Assembly: GCA_027293165.1 (NCBI GenBank) | Contig: JAPUGB010000247.1 | Coordinates: 1-33,476 of the forward strand | DNA: 33,476 bases | Origin: Gammaproteobacteria bacterium | GTDB taxonomy: Bacteria; Pseudomonadota; Gammaproteobacteria; Steroidobacterales; GCA-2729495 | Reading direction: 5' to 3' | Shown here: positions 1-7,766 of the stretch, piece after piece | Position numbering within the stretch: position 1 is the first letter of the stretch | Layout: each line of letters opens with the position of its first letter | Made by a program: the position numbers and the translations under genes | Notes under the pieces: model-generated | The model's input: the letters and a program-made list of their open reading frames with translations, nothing else | What the model was told of the DNA's origin: nothing | The model's database searches: none

Positions 1-110
1 GGATGTCAGAGCAAGCCGGCGCCGATCTGCCCGTAGCCAGGGACGGCGAAGGGCAGTTAAGCATGGATGCCCTTCGGGCGCCCGCGACGGGCGACGCGCC
101 GGGACTACCT
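1..110. other. Left edge, no gene called
   Basis: No convincing gene. All frames that cross this stretch are short or run antisense into the dehydrogenase that ends at 111. It probably holds the 3' flank of that gene and perhaps the edge of a neighbour lying outside the window. Confidence 0.4.
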
Positions 111-1094
111 TCAGCAGACGCGGTTGCGGGCTTCGCCGTTCTCGAACGCGACAATGTTGGCAAGCATCTCGTTCAGCGCGCGCTGCCGCGATTCCGTTGC
201 CGCCCAGGCGATGTGCGGCGTAACGATCAAGTTAGCCAGCCGTGCTTCGATTAACGGATCCCCGTCTACCGGTGGTTCCTGCTCCAGGACATCGATGCCG
301 GCGCCGGCGATCCGGCCATTGGTCAATGCATCGACGAGCGCCTGCGAATCCACGAGCCCGCCCCGGGCCGTATTGATCAGCAACGCGTCGCTACGCATAG
401 CGGTCAACGCCTGGGCGTCGATCAGATGACGCGTCTTCTCCGTCAGGGGGCAGTGCAAACTGATGATATCCGCCGCGTTCAGTAGTTCAGAGAATGGCAG
501 CCGTCGAATATCTGAGAGCGCGTCGCCGTTACCTCGCGCTTGAGTGGCCTGATAGGGTAAGTCTGCTGCGACTACCGTCATGCCAAACGCTTGTGCCGTT
601 TTGGCAACACCCTGACCCAGTGACCCGAGACCGACGATGCCCATAGTTTTGCCGTTGATTTCGCGGATTGGAAGATCGAGCAGACAAAATTGCGAGCTTT
701 CCGACCACGCGCCCTGATTCAGCAGCGTGCGGTACTCCTTCAGATGGTGGGTCAAAGCCAGAATCAACGCAAACACATGCTGGACTACTGATGGCGTGCA
801 ATAGCCTCGGATGTTGCAGACCGCGACGCCGCGTTGCCGGGCACTTTCCAGCGCGACATTGTCGGTACCGGTCGCGGCAAGGCAGACCAGCTGCAACCCG
901 GTAGCAGCGGCAAACGCAGAATCGTCCAGCGACACTTTGTTTAGCATCACCACCTCTGCTTTGCGAATACGGTCGTGCAGCTGTTTATCGTTTGTACTCG
1001 GAAAGCTTGTGAGATCCGGCAGCAGCTGGTTAAGACCGGAGAGATCGAGGTCTTCGGGACCAAGCGAGTCGAAATCGAGGAATACAGCCTTCAT
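111..1094 (-). CDS. D-2-hydroxyacid dehydrogenase, NAD(P)-dependent
   Basis: A 327-residue member of the D-isomer-specific 2-hydroxyacid dehydrogenase family, closest in look to hydroxypyruvate/glyoxylate reductases; such enzymes reduce 2-keto acids with NAD(P)H in the cytoplasm. The Rossmann motif GLGSLG lies at residues 155-160. The catalytic Arg is in NTARGG (R244), the Glu in DVLEQEPP (E273) and the His in TPHIAW (H294), so the active site looks complete. The frame stays open 35 codons further upstream, but I chose the ATG at 1094: the protein then begins MKAVFLDFDSL as in relatives, and the longer version would overlap the upstream PEP carboxylase-family gene. It lies 37 bases after that gene on the same strand and may be co-transcribed with it. 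The exact substrate cannot be told from the sequence. Confidence 0.9.
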   Translation of the reverse strand: MKAVFLDFDSLGPEDLDLSGLNQLLPDLTSFPSTNDKQLHDRIRKAEVVMLNKVSLDDSAFAAATGLQLVCLAATGTDNVALESARQRGVAVCNIRGYCTPSVVQHVFALILALTHHLKEYRTLLNQGAWSESSQFCLLDLPIREINGKTMGIVGLGSLGQGVAKTAQAFGMTVVAADLPYQATQARGNGDALSDIRRLPFSELLNAADIISLHCPLTEKTRHLIDAQALTAMRSDALLINTARGGLVDSQALVDALTNGRIAGAGIDVLEQEPPVDGDPLIEARLANLIVTPHIAWAATESRQRALNEMLANIVAFENGEARNRVC

Positions 1095-1131
1095 TTCGCC
1101 ACTGTGGATGTCACCTACCTTGACTCGCTGC

Positions 1132-3879
1132 TTAACCTGAGTGCAGCCCGCGGGCGATTCCATTGACGCTGGCCAGCAGTGCGTTAAGGAGTTGCTCATC
1201 GTCCCGGTCTGCGGCGCGCCAACGCTGCAGTAGATCCACTTGCAGCAGGCTCATTGGGTCGACATAAGGATTGCGTAGGCGAATGGAGCGACGCAGAGTA
1301 GAACTGGACTCGAGCAGTTCCGTCTGTTGCTTCACGGCCAGTACGGCCGAAACCGATCGCTCGAACTCCGCCTCGATGAGCGGAAAATACAGGTTGTGCA
1401 GTTCTCCGGCAAGTGATGAATAACGCCGTGCAATACTAAAATCTGCGATCGCCAACGCCGCCTCGGCGTCTTCGAGCATGCGCTGAAAAAATGCCCAGGA
1501 GCGATTCATTTCTATAAGCACGTCCGTACCATAGGCATCGATGGCCGCGGTCAATCCGGCACCAAGCCCATACCACGATGGCAGTAGGTACCTGCTCAAT
1601 GTCCACGCGAACGTCCATGGCAAAGTCCGCGTGTTGCCCGCGAGAAAGTCCTGATGCGGCCGGTCGGACTGGCGCCCAATGCGCATATGCTCGATTACAT
1701 CAATCGGTGTAGCCTGTCTGAAGTAATCCGGAAATCGGCCCGATTCGAATACGAGGTTTTTGTAAGCATCGCGGCTGGTTACCGCGATCAGGTTCATGAT
1801 CGTCGCCCATTCCGCATTTTCTTCCAGCGTATCTTTACGCGGCAGCGCGGTTGCAACTGCAACAGCGCTGAAAGCTTTTTCCAGTGATCGGGATGCGATG
1901 CCGCGCAGGCCGAATCGCTCGTTTACGGCTTCGCCGTGCTCAGTGGCACGCAATTTCCCGCCCGCCGTGTCCTCGGCCTGCCCCCCGCGGGCAGCTTCGC
2001 CGCTGCGACCATGAAACACTGTGTACTCGATGTTTTCCCGGTCGAACAGTTCAACCAGCCTGGTCTGCGCCCACCGAAGGGCCCAACGGGCCGAAGCGAA
2101 GCTGCCATCGGCGCTGTACTCGGAATTACCGACCATGACGGTCTGGTGGTTATTACGCATCTTTAGGTGACGCCGATAGGTTGGATTGCTGAGCATCTCC
2201 TGCATGATCCGCGGCGCGCCGGCAAGTTCATGAACCGTGTCAAACATCGGCGCAATGTCGATTGCAATTGTGCCGTCGCGGCGGCGCAGATCACTCCAGC
2301 CTGCCAATAGAATGACTGCTAATGCGTCCTCAACGCCGCGGAATTTGCTAATGACGAATGGCCCGATGGCGCGCCGGCCATATTTTCGCCGGCAGAACGC
2401 AATAGACTGACAGATAGACAATGCCCGCTTACTTTCGTTATCGAGGTGCGGCGCAGCCGACTCATTCTTCTCCAGGGCGCGGCTAATCCGCTCAACTCGA
2501 TTCTCAGCGGATTGACTGGCCCAGTCGGCCTCGCCGAGGCTTTGTCCGACAACTCGCTGCAATTCATCGGCGTCCTCGTGGATGTCCAGCGTCAAAAAGT
2601 GAAACCCGAAGGTCTCTGCCCGCCGGATCAAACGTCTTACTGCGAATAGGCCAGCATTTGCGCCGTGGTGTGCTTCCAGACTGGCGCCGATCAATTCCAG
2701 GTCCGCTATGAATTGATCCACTGATTCATATGGGTAGACGTCATCGTCGTAGGTGGATCGGAGACGCTCGGCCACCAGCCTTAACAACATGCGGTACGGC
2801 ATGCGCCGGTAGCGGGCGGGGATCGAGCCGCGGGTATTGGGAAACTGGCCGCTATATTCATCAACGCGATCGTCGATCTTCTGGTCGTAGCCGACGCGAC
2901 TGGAACTTTGGCTAAGCTTCTCCGAAAGCGCCAGGCATTCGCTGTAATAAAGATTGAGAATCAGAGAACGATGGCGCGAAGTCGTTTCACGGATAATCCG
3001 GGCACCGGTTTCCGGGTCGTCGGCTAGGTCTCCTCCAACCCAGGAACCGAACCGAACCAGCGTTGGCAGGCGAAGTTGATCAACCGCGCTTCCATAGGCC
3101 TCTCCCAGCGCGTCATGGAGGGACTCGTAGAATGACGGTATCACGCGGTAGATTACGTCGGTCAAAAAGAACAACATGTGTTCGAGTTCGTCGAACACGG
3201 TCGGTGCCTCCGCCGAGTTCTCCTCGGTTTGCCAGATTGTTGTCACGTCCGCTCGAATGTTCTCGAAACAAGCTCTGCTTTCTTGTGGCGTGAGAGTGGG
3301 ATTTTGCATTTCGATCAAACGACGCACGATATTTTGCTGTTTTCTCAATATCGTTCGGCGGGTCGTTGCTGTGGGATGCGCAGTGAATACCGGTTCAATC
3401 TCGAGTTTCTCCAGCAGGCTTGCCACATCCTGCAAAGATAGACCGGCGTCCCGGAGCTTAAAGGCAGTTTCGTCCAACGCCAAGGGTTGTCGCACCTTCG
3501 CATCCTTGAGGTAGGCACGGCGTCGACGAATGCGATGCACCTGTTCGGCGCTATTAACAACTTGGAAATATGCTGAGAACGCTTTGATAAATTCCTGGGC
3601 TTCGGGCGCTGACAGTTGTCTGACCAGGGCGTTCAGCTTTTCGGCTGCCTGGGGATCGCCTTCCCGTGCCCCGATGGCGAGCTGGCGGGCAGTTTCTACA
3701 GCATCGTAGAGGGGCTCCCCGCCTTGCTCGATTAACAGTTCCCCGATCATGGTGCCGAGCGCATGCACATCCTGGCGCAGCGCTTCGTCCTTCTCGGCGA
3801 AGCGAATATCCTGGCGTCGTCCCGCGGCGGATAGTGCAGGGTCTTGTGCGGGCGGTGCCTGACGCTTTTGAACTGACAT
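1132..3879 (-). CDS. ppc: PEP carboxylase family protein with altered active site
   Basis: A 915-residue homologue of phosphoenolpyruvate carboxylase, the normal length (about 880-930), alignable end to end. Retained: the active-site His in FTAHPT (H168), FHGR with H623 and R625, the second loop Arg (R631), PWTFAW followed by an Arg, and IRLRNPYVDP. Changed against E. coli and Xanthomonas enzymes as I remember them: TAHPTE to TAHPTA; GGDxDGNP to GGDLADDP; the Arg of DIRQE to His (H434); the metal-binding Glu of LFET to Asp (D547); GYSDSxKD to GNSEYSAD (residues 584-591), which loses the loop Lys and swaps the metal-binding Asp for Glu; GRGG to GRSG; the Lys of FxKxD to Ile (I811); and the C-terminal NTG to HSG. 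The fold is surely PEP carboxylase, but ordinary oxaloacetate-forming activity is doubtful. No frameshift is visible. The ATG at 3879 lacks a strong Shine-Dalgarno sequence. Confidence 0.88.
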   Translation of the reverse strand: MSVQKRQAPPAQDPALSAAGRRQDIRFAEKDEALRQDVHALGTMIGELLIEQGGEPLYDAVETARQLAIGAREGDPQAAEKLNALVRQLSAPEAQEFIKAFSAYFQVVNSAEQVHRIRRRRAYLKDAKVRQPLALDETAFKLRDAGLSLQDVASLLEKLEIEPVFTAHPTATTRRTILRKQQNIVRRLIEMQNPTLTPQESRACFENIRADVTTIWQTEENSAEAPTVFDELEHMLFFLTDVIYRVIPSFYESLHDALGEAYGSAVDQLRLPTLVRFGSWVGGDLADDPETGARIIRETTSRHRSLILNLYYSECLALSEKLSQSSSRVGYDQKIDDRVDEYSGQFPNTRGSIPARYRRMPYRMLLRLVAERLRSTYDDDVYPYESVDQFIADLELIGASLEAHHGANAGLFAVRRLIRRAETFGFHFLTLDIHEDADELQRVVGQSLGEADWASQSAENRVERISRALEKNESAAPHLDNESKRALSICQSIAFCRRKYGRRAIGPFVISKFRGVEDALAVILLAGWSDLRRRDGTIAIDIAPMFDTVHELAGAPRIMQEMLSNPTYRRHLKMRNNHQTVMVGNSEYSADGSFASARWALRWAQTRLVELFDRENIEYTVFHGRSGEAARGGQAEDTAGGKLRATEHGEAVNERFGLRGIASRSLEKAFSAVAVATALPRKDTLEENAEWATIMNLIAVTSRDAYKNLVFESGRFPDYFRQATPIDVIEHMRIGRQSDRPHQDFLAGNTRTLPWTFAWTLSRYLLPSWYGLGAGLTAAIDAYGTDVLIEMNRSWAFFQRMLEDAEAALAIADFSIARRYSSLAGELHNLYFPLIEAEFERSVSAVLAVKQQTELLESSSTLRRSIRLRNPYVDPMSLLQVDLLQRWRAADRDDEQLLNALLASVNGIARGLHSG

Positions 3880-4115
3880 GCCGTTTTACTGCATTTGGCG
3901 GAGGGTGCCCGCCTTGCTGAATACCGTTCACGACCGGTATCCGCGCCGCGAATCTTACGGCCACCGTTGTCACTATGGAAGGACTCGCCACCAATCAACG
4001 CGAAAAGGCTGCTTTCGCTGGGCGATTCGGACACCGCCTTTTGGCAAATTAACCGGCCGTTCCACACCTCAGCGGCATTATTGGCCGAGTCGGACACACC
4101 CATCAGTTCGGTCAA
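3880..4115. other. Divergent intergenic region
   Basis: 236 bases separate the start codons of the PEP carboxylase homologue (minus) and the reductase-like protein (plus). Promoters for both should lie here, but I could not find a -35/-10 pair or operator good enough to call. The short frames in it are not convincing genes. Confidence 0.5.
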
Positions 4116-5591
4116 GTGCCTAACCTGGAGACCGCAAAGTCGATGGGCCAATTCGCGCGACCTTCAGACCGTGGCGTCGCAGCACGCCGAACCCAGGCGT
4201 CGACGCAGCAGCCGCTGGACTCGAGTTCACAAAAGCGGCTCGCGATTCTGGCGGCCGCCGGTGAACCACGCCGGGAGCACTGGCAACGCCGCTTCCAGTG
4301 TCTTTTGGCAAGCCGTGCGATCGGTGCCTTGTCGGGGGGCGAAGTTCCCGATATCGACGCTGGCGCTTTAGCGGGGCAATTTGGCTTGCGGTTCCGGAAG
4401 GTGCCGGCAGACCGGGGCGGCTTTTCGGCGAGCATCGCATTTATTGCCCAGCGAGTTGCGCCGTTGCTGTCGGCCGGCCGGAAAGTTTGCGTCGATCTGA
4501 CCCCAGTGCCGGGCGACACGTTCGAACCGGCTAACGGCGAGTCGGGCTTCGCCGCTTTTTGCGCCGCATTGCAGGTTCATCTCCCCAGCTTTTTTGGCAG
4601 CGCCAAGCCCCGGCCTGGCCAATTGATGTTTTCATTACTTGCGGATCATCCGGGACTGCCGGCCTTCCTGAAATTGCGCGAAATCGACGCGCTGGCCTGT
4701 CCATATCTGGGGATACGCATACCGAATCGAATGATGTCCCGGCTGCGGTTCGGTACCGGCGAGACCAACGGGGGCGATTCTGCCTGCGCAGAGAATCCGG
4801 ACTCCATTTGGGAGCGGTTGACCCGCACCAGTCATCAGGACCCGGGGGTGGTGCTGATCCTGGCAGCAACGACGCTGCCGCTGTCGGATTTGCATTCGTC
4901 GGAACGCTGTGAGGTAGCGATGCCGCAGAGCTTGTTCGAGGCGCCGGCCGATTCGGCATGGCTGGCACTGCAGCTCGATGTCAGCAGGCTCGTGGACCCG
5001 GTCGCCGGTATCGGATTTCGGCGATTGCGCCCCATACTTCGGGCCGGATTGCGCTTCGCGGACAATCTCGTCGATTGCGTTGAATGGCCATGGGCCAGTC
5101 TTCGCCTCGATGCGATGCTGAATCGTCGTGTTGCGGTTCATCTTGTCGGAATTGGCGACCTGGTCGACAAGCTTGATCTGGATCCGCTCGACTTCAGATC
5201 ATTGCAGCTTGTGGCCAGGTGGCTGGGGCTGATGAAACGCGTGCTGATTCGCGAGTCGGCAGCGCTGGCGCGCCGACGAGGACCGTTTCCCGGACTCGGT
5301 GTAAATGATTTGGTGCGTAACCTGGCCCCACACTATGGCCTCAAAGATGCAGAGCGTTTGATTCGTCAGCATAGCCTGCGTCACCGTCATTTACTTGCGA
5401 TATCTCCGTGGGCGATCTTCCCGTCTTCTGCCTCAAAGCACCCCACAATAGAGTATTGCAACCTGCTGCCGGCGATAAGTTGCGCGGATACCATCAACAT
5501 GTATGGCGACCATAAGCGGCATGGCCTGCCGCTGCGACACTACCGCCAGCTCATGCGCATGACCTGGGCCTTGTCGCGCAACCGGCGCTGA
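4116..5591 (+). CDS. Degenerate ribonucleotide reductase-like protein
   Basis: Intact 491-codon frame with no obvious function. The order of motifs matches the large chain of class I/II ribonucleotide reductases, most like the adenosylcobalamin type. LLADHPGLPAFLKLRE (174-189) resembles the HPDI-x-x-FI-x-x-K segment; LGIRIPNRMM (198-207) the NxSVxVTDxFM segment; DPGVVLI (242-248) the DPGVxFIDR segment; LRFADNLVD (312-320) the VRFLDNVID helix; NRRVAVHLVGIGDLVDKLDL (336-355) the RRIGLGxMGxADLLxxLGI segment; RRRGPFP (386-392) the ERGxFP segment; and LLAISPWAIFPSS (426-438) the TIAPTGTIS loop. The active-site NPCGE is ERCEV (263-267): the Cys survives, the Asn and Glu do not, and the N-terminal strand carrying the partner cysteine is missing. 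It is probably not a reductase. The start is GTG at 4116; ATG 4143 is an alternative, and recognisable homology begins near residue 55. Confidence 0.72.
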   Translation: MPNLETAKSMGQFARPSDRGVAARRTQASTQQPLDSSSQKRLAILAAAGEPRREHWQRRFQCLLASRAIGALSGGEVPDIDAGALAGQFGLRFRKVPADRGGFSASIAFIAQRVAPLLSAGRKVCVDLTPVPGDTFEPANGESGFAAFCAALQVHLPSFFGSAKPRPGQLMFSLLADHPGLPAFLKLREIDALACPYLGIRIPNRMMSRLRFGTGETNGGDSACAENPDSIWERLTRTSHQDPGVVLILAATTLPLSDLHSSERCEVAMPQSLFEAPADSAWLALQLDVSRLVDPVAGIGFRRLRPILRAGLRFADNLVDCVEWPWASLRLDAMLNRRVAVHLVGIGDLVDKLDLDPLDFRSLQLVARWLGLMKRVLIRESAALARRRGPFPGLGVNDLVRNLAPHYGLKDAERLIRQHSLRHRHLLAISPWAIFPSSASKHPTIEYCNLLPAISCADTINMYGDHKRHGLPLRHYRQLMRMTWALSRNRR

Positions 5592-5636
5592 ATTCGTCTC
5601 CTCCCTGGACGGCAAAAGGCAGATGCGGTGGAGCCT

Positions 5637-5650
5637 GCGGCGATCGCCGC
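5637..5650. repeat. 14-bp perfect palindrome GCGGCGATCGCCGC
   Basis: Perfect inverted repeat in the 155-base gap between the reductase-like gene and the permease gene. There is no T-run after it, so it is not an intrinsic terminator. It could be an operator or chance in GC-rich DNA. Confidence 0.35.
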
Positions 5651-5746
5651 GTTGCGGGATAATGTATTTCCGTGCTATAGGATTCACGGACCAAATCGGC
5701 CCCGACGGCCTCGAAAAAGTTTTCCCTTATAACCAGAGCGCAGGCC

Positions 5747-7564
5747 TTGCCCCCACCGCCAAACATACACGCTGTTGCTGTCATCTTTTTGACCGGCGTC
5801 GCCCTGTTCCTGTTTACCAGGGATCGCGTTCCACTGGAGGGTACAGCTCTGGCGGTCCTGACCTTGCTGGTGCTCGGCTTTTACCTGTTTCCTTATGGCA
5901 GCGTGCAGCCAGCAGACTTTTTCCGCTCCTTTGGTCACGAGGCGCTGATCACGATCAGTGCGTTGCTGATTGTCAGCAAGGGCCTTGAAACCACTGGCGC
6001 ACTCCAACCACTGGCGTCGATCATGGCGAGTGGATGGCAGGAACGCCCCGGCCTTTCGTTACTGACGACGCTGGTGGTTGGTGCAGTCGCCAGCGCGTTT
6101 CTCAACAACACTCCTATCGTCGTCATGTTACTGCCGATCCTGGTCGCCGTTTGCCTCAGAAGTAGTGCCGTGCCTTCCAGCGTGCTGCTACCTATGGGTC
6201 TGTCGACTTTGATTGGTGGCATGGCGACGACCATTGGCACCTCGACCAATCTGCTCGTCGTGGGGATCGTTGCCGATCGCGGTTTGCCGGTTCTGGAAAT
6301 GTTTGATTTCGCCTGGCCGGTGGTGATAGTGGGGATTCCCGGCATTTTGTTTCTGTGGCTTGTTGCGCCGCGCCTGCTGCCGGAGCGCGAACCACCGATG
6401 TCCGATATCTCGCCGCGTGTTTTCAAAGCGTTGCTTCACGTGAACGAAGACAGCTTTGCTTTTGGAGAAACTCTCTCAGCGGTATTGGCAAAGACCGAGA
6501 ACCGCATGCGAGTCGACCAGATTCAGCGTGGTGACAACCTTACCGTTGCGCGTCTCCCTGAGGTCACATTGCAGGCGGGCGATCGCCTGTATGTAAAAGA
6601 TACTGCTGATCGGCTGAAGGAGTTCGAGCAATTGCTCGGGGCAACCCTGTTCAACGCCAGTGATATCGAGCACCCGATCAGCGAAGAATTTCCACTGGCG
6701 ACCGAGGACCAGCAACTTGCCGAGGTTGTTATTTCACGAGGTTCACCGCTGCACCAACGGACATTGAACGCGGCGCAGTTTACGGGCCGCTATGCACTGG
6801 TACCGCTGGCCATACACCGTGCTCGACCGTCGGCTGATGTTGTGGGTGATCTGGGTGCGACCCGCTTGAGAGCCGGAGACGTGTTGCTTGTGCAGGGTTC
6901 CCGCGAAGCTATAGCTGATCTTCGCGCCAGCGGGTCGATGATGGTGCTGGATGGCGCAATGGACCTGCCGCACACGGACCGCGCCAACTGGGCATTGGGC
7001 ATCATGATAGGCGTTGTATTTTTCGCCGCCACGGGTTTGCTGCCGATATCGATTAGTGCAGTGGCCGGCGTAGGTTTGATGCTAGTTACCGGGTCTCTCA
7101 GGTGGCGAGATGTCGGCGATGCTCTGAATATTCCGGTCATTATGATTATTGTCGCCAGCCTTTCGCTGGGATTCGCGTTAATGGTAACTGGCGGCGCGGA
7201 ATACATCGCGCAGATTTTTGTCGCCGTAACCGGCGGACTACCCACGCCATTGGTACTAAGCGGTCTGATGTTGCTAATGACGGTGCTTACCAACGTTGTT
7301 TCGAATAATGCAGCGGCGGTGATCGGAACACCGATCGCAATAAGCGTCGCGCAACAGCTTGGTGCGCCAACCGAGCCATTCATCCTGGCGGTGATATTTG
7401 GTGCCAACATGAGTTTTGCCACACCCATCGGTTATCAGACGAATCTCCTGATCATGAGTGCCGGCGGGTACCATTTCACCGACTTTCTGCGAGTCGGCAT
7501 ACCCCTGACGGTGATCATGTGGCTGGGGTTTTCGATCGTCCTGCCGATACTGTACGGCCTGTAG
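5747..7564 (+). CDS. SLC13/ArsB-type permease with internal TrkA-C domains
   Basis: A 605-residue inner-membrane transporter of the ion-transporter superfamily (DASS/SLC13, ArsB, NhaD). About five to six hydrophobic helices come first, then a soluble insert (about residues 215-405), then about six more helices. The two halves carry matching hairpin motifs, FLNNTPIVVMLLP and VVSNNAAAVIGTP, and matching GTSTNLLVVG and IGYQTNLLIMSAGG segments, the hallmark of this inverted-repeat fold. The insert looks like two TrkA-C (RCK_C) ligand-binding modules; the second, LAEVVISRGSPLHQRTL, is clear. Related proteins are annotated as sulfate, dicarboxylate or sodium-coupled carriers; the substrate cannot be read here. 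The start is TTG at 5747, placed just before the first helix; the frame opens only at 5681 and I see no better ATG or GTG, so the start is the least certain part. Confidence 0.88.
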   Translation: MPPPPNIHAVAVIFLTGVALFLFTRDRVPLEGTALAVLTLLVLGFYLFPYGSVQPADFFRSFGHEALITISALLIVSKGLETTGALQPLASIMASGWQERPGLSLLTTLVVGAVASAFLNNTPIVVMLLPILVAVCLRSSAVPSSVLLPMGLSTLIGGMATTIGTSTNLLVVGIVADRGLPVLEMFDFAWPVVIVGIPGILFLWLVAPRLLPEREPPMSDISPRVFKALLHVNEDSFAFGETLSAVLAKTENRMRVDQIQRGDNLTVARLPEVTLQAGDRLYVKDTADRLKEFEQLLGATLFNASDIEHPISEEFPLATEDQQLAEVVISRGSPLHQRTLNAAQFTGRYALVPLAIHRARPSADVVGDLGATRLRAGDVLLVQGSREAIADLRASGSMMVLDGAMDLPHTDRANWALGIMIGVVFFAATGLLPISISAVAGVGLMLVTGSLRWRDVGDALNIPVIMIIVASLSLGFALMVTGGAEYIAQIFVAVTGGLPTPLVLSGLMLLMTVLTNVVSNNAAAVIGTPIAISVAQQLGAPTEPFILAVIFGANMSFATPIGYQTNLLIMSAGGYHFTDFLRVGIPLTVIMWLGFSIVLPILYGL

Positions 7565-7579
7565 ATGCGGCACCGGCCC

Positions 7580-7609
7580 TTGACGATGCCCCTGGGCGGC
7601 GGTGATACT
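7580..7609 (+). promoter_or_regulatory. Candidate trp promoter
   Basis: TTGACG (7580-7585) and GATACT (7604-7609) are 18 bases apart: 5/6 and 4/6 matches to sigma-70 boxes. Transcription would start at about 7616, the very A of the leader-peptide ATG. No TrpR-like operator was recognised. Confidence 0.35.
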
Positions 7610-7615
7610 GAGCCG

Positions 7616-7681
7616 ATGCTAACAACGCGCAACAAACTGCAATGGTGGTGGCCCTTCTCTGCGGAGAGGGTCGCTGGCTAG
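7616..7681 (+). CDS. trpL: trp operon leader peptide
   Basis: A 21-codon frame from ATG 7616 to TAG 7679-7681 containing three consecutive Trp codons (TGG at 7643-7651; peptide core LQWWWPFS). It ends just before mutually exclusive RNA hairpins and 85 bases ahead of trpE, as in classic trp attenuators. The peptide has no function beyond acting as a translation sensor: scarce charged tRNA-Trp stalls the ribosome on the WWW codons. No clear Shine-Dalgarno sequence precedes the ATG; if the promoter at 7580-7609 is real, the mRNA would start at or next to the ATG. Confidence 0.82.
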   Translation: MLTTRNKLQWWWPFSAERVAG

Positions 7682-7738
7682 TCTGTAGCGCCGATAGAGC
7701 CAGCAACCCATCTCCGTGTTAACGGGGATGGGTTTTTT
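7652..7738 (+). promoter_or_regulatory. trp attenuator: pause, antiterminator and terminator hairpins
   Basis: Three alternative structures can be drawn. Hairpin 1:2 is CCCTTCTC with GAGAGGG (7652-7670), directly after the Trp codons. The antiterminator pairs CGGAGAGGG (7662-7670) with CCCATCTCCG (7707-7716; one bulged A) and continues inward with GCTGGCT (7673-7679) against AGCCAGC (7698-7704). The terminator pairs the same CCCATCTCCG with CGGGGATGGG (7723-7732). A ribosome stalled at 7643-7651 would cover the 5' arm of hairpin 1:2 and free the antiterminator strand. A ribosome reaching the TAG at 7679 would cover that strand and let the terminator form. Confidence 0.85.
7707..7738 (+). terminator. 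trp attenuator intrinsic terminator
   Basis: A 10-bp stem (7707-7716 with 7723-7732, one G-U pair), a 6-base loop and a run of six T (7733-7738). It lies 28 bases upstream of trpE, so it is a regulated leader terminator and not the end of the permease transcript. Confidence 0.9.
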
Positions 7739-7766
7739 ATTGCTCCGCAAAAAATTCAGGAAGTTG

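Noticed and set aside
3-254. Possible gene at the left edge on the plus strand
   Set aside because: It runs antisense into the dehydrogenase gene and its peptide shows no recognisable feature.
4116-5591. Reductase-like gene as a decaying pseudogene
   Set aside because: The frame is open over 491 codons with no stops or frameshifts and motif spacing is mostly kept, so selection on a protein seems more likely than decay.
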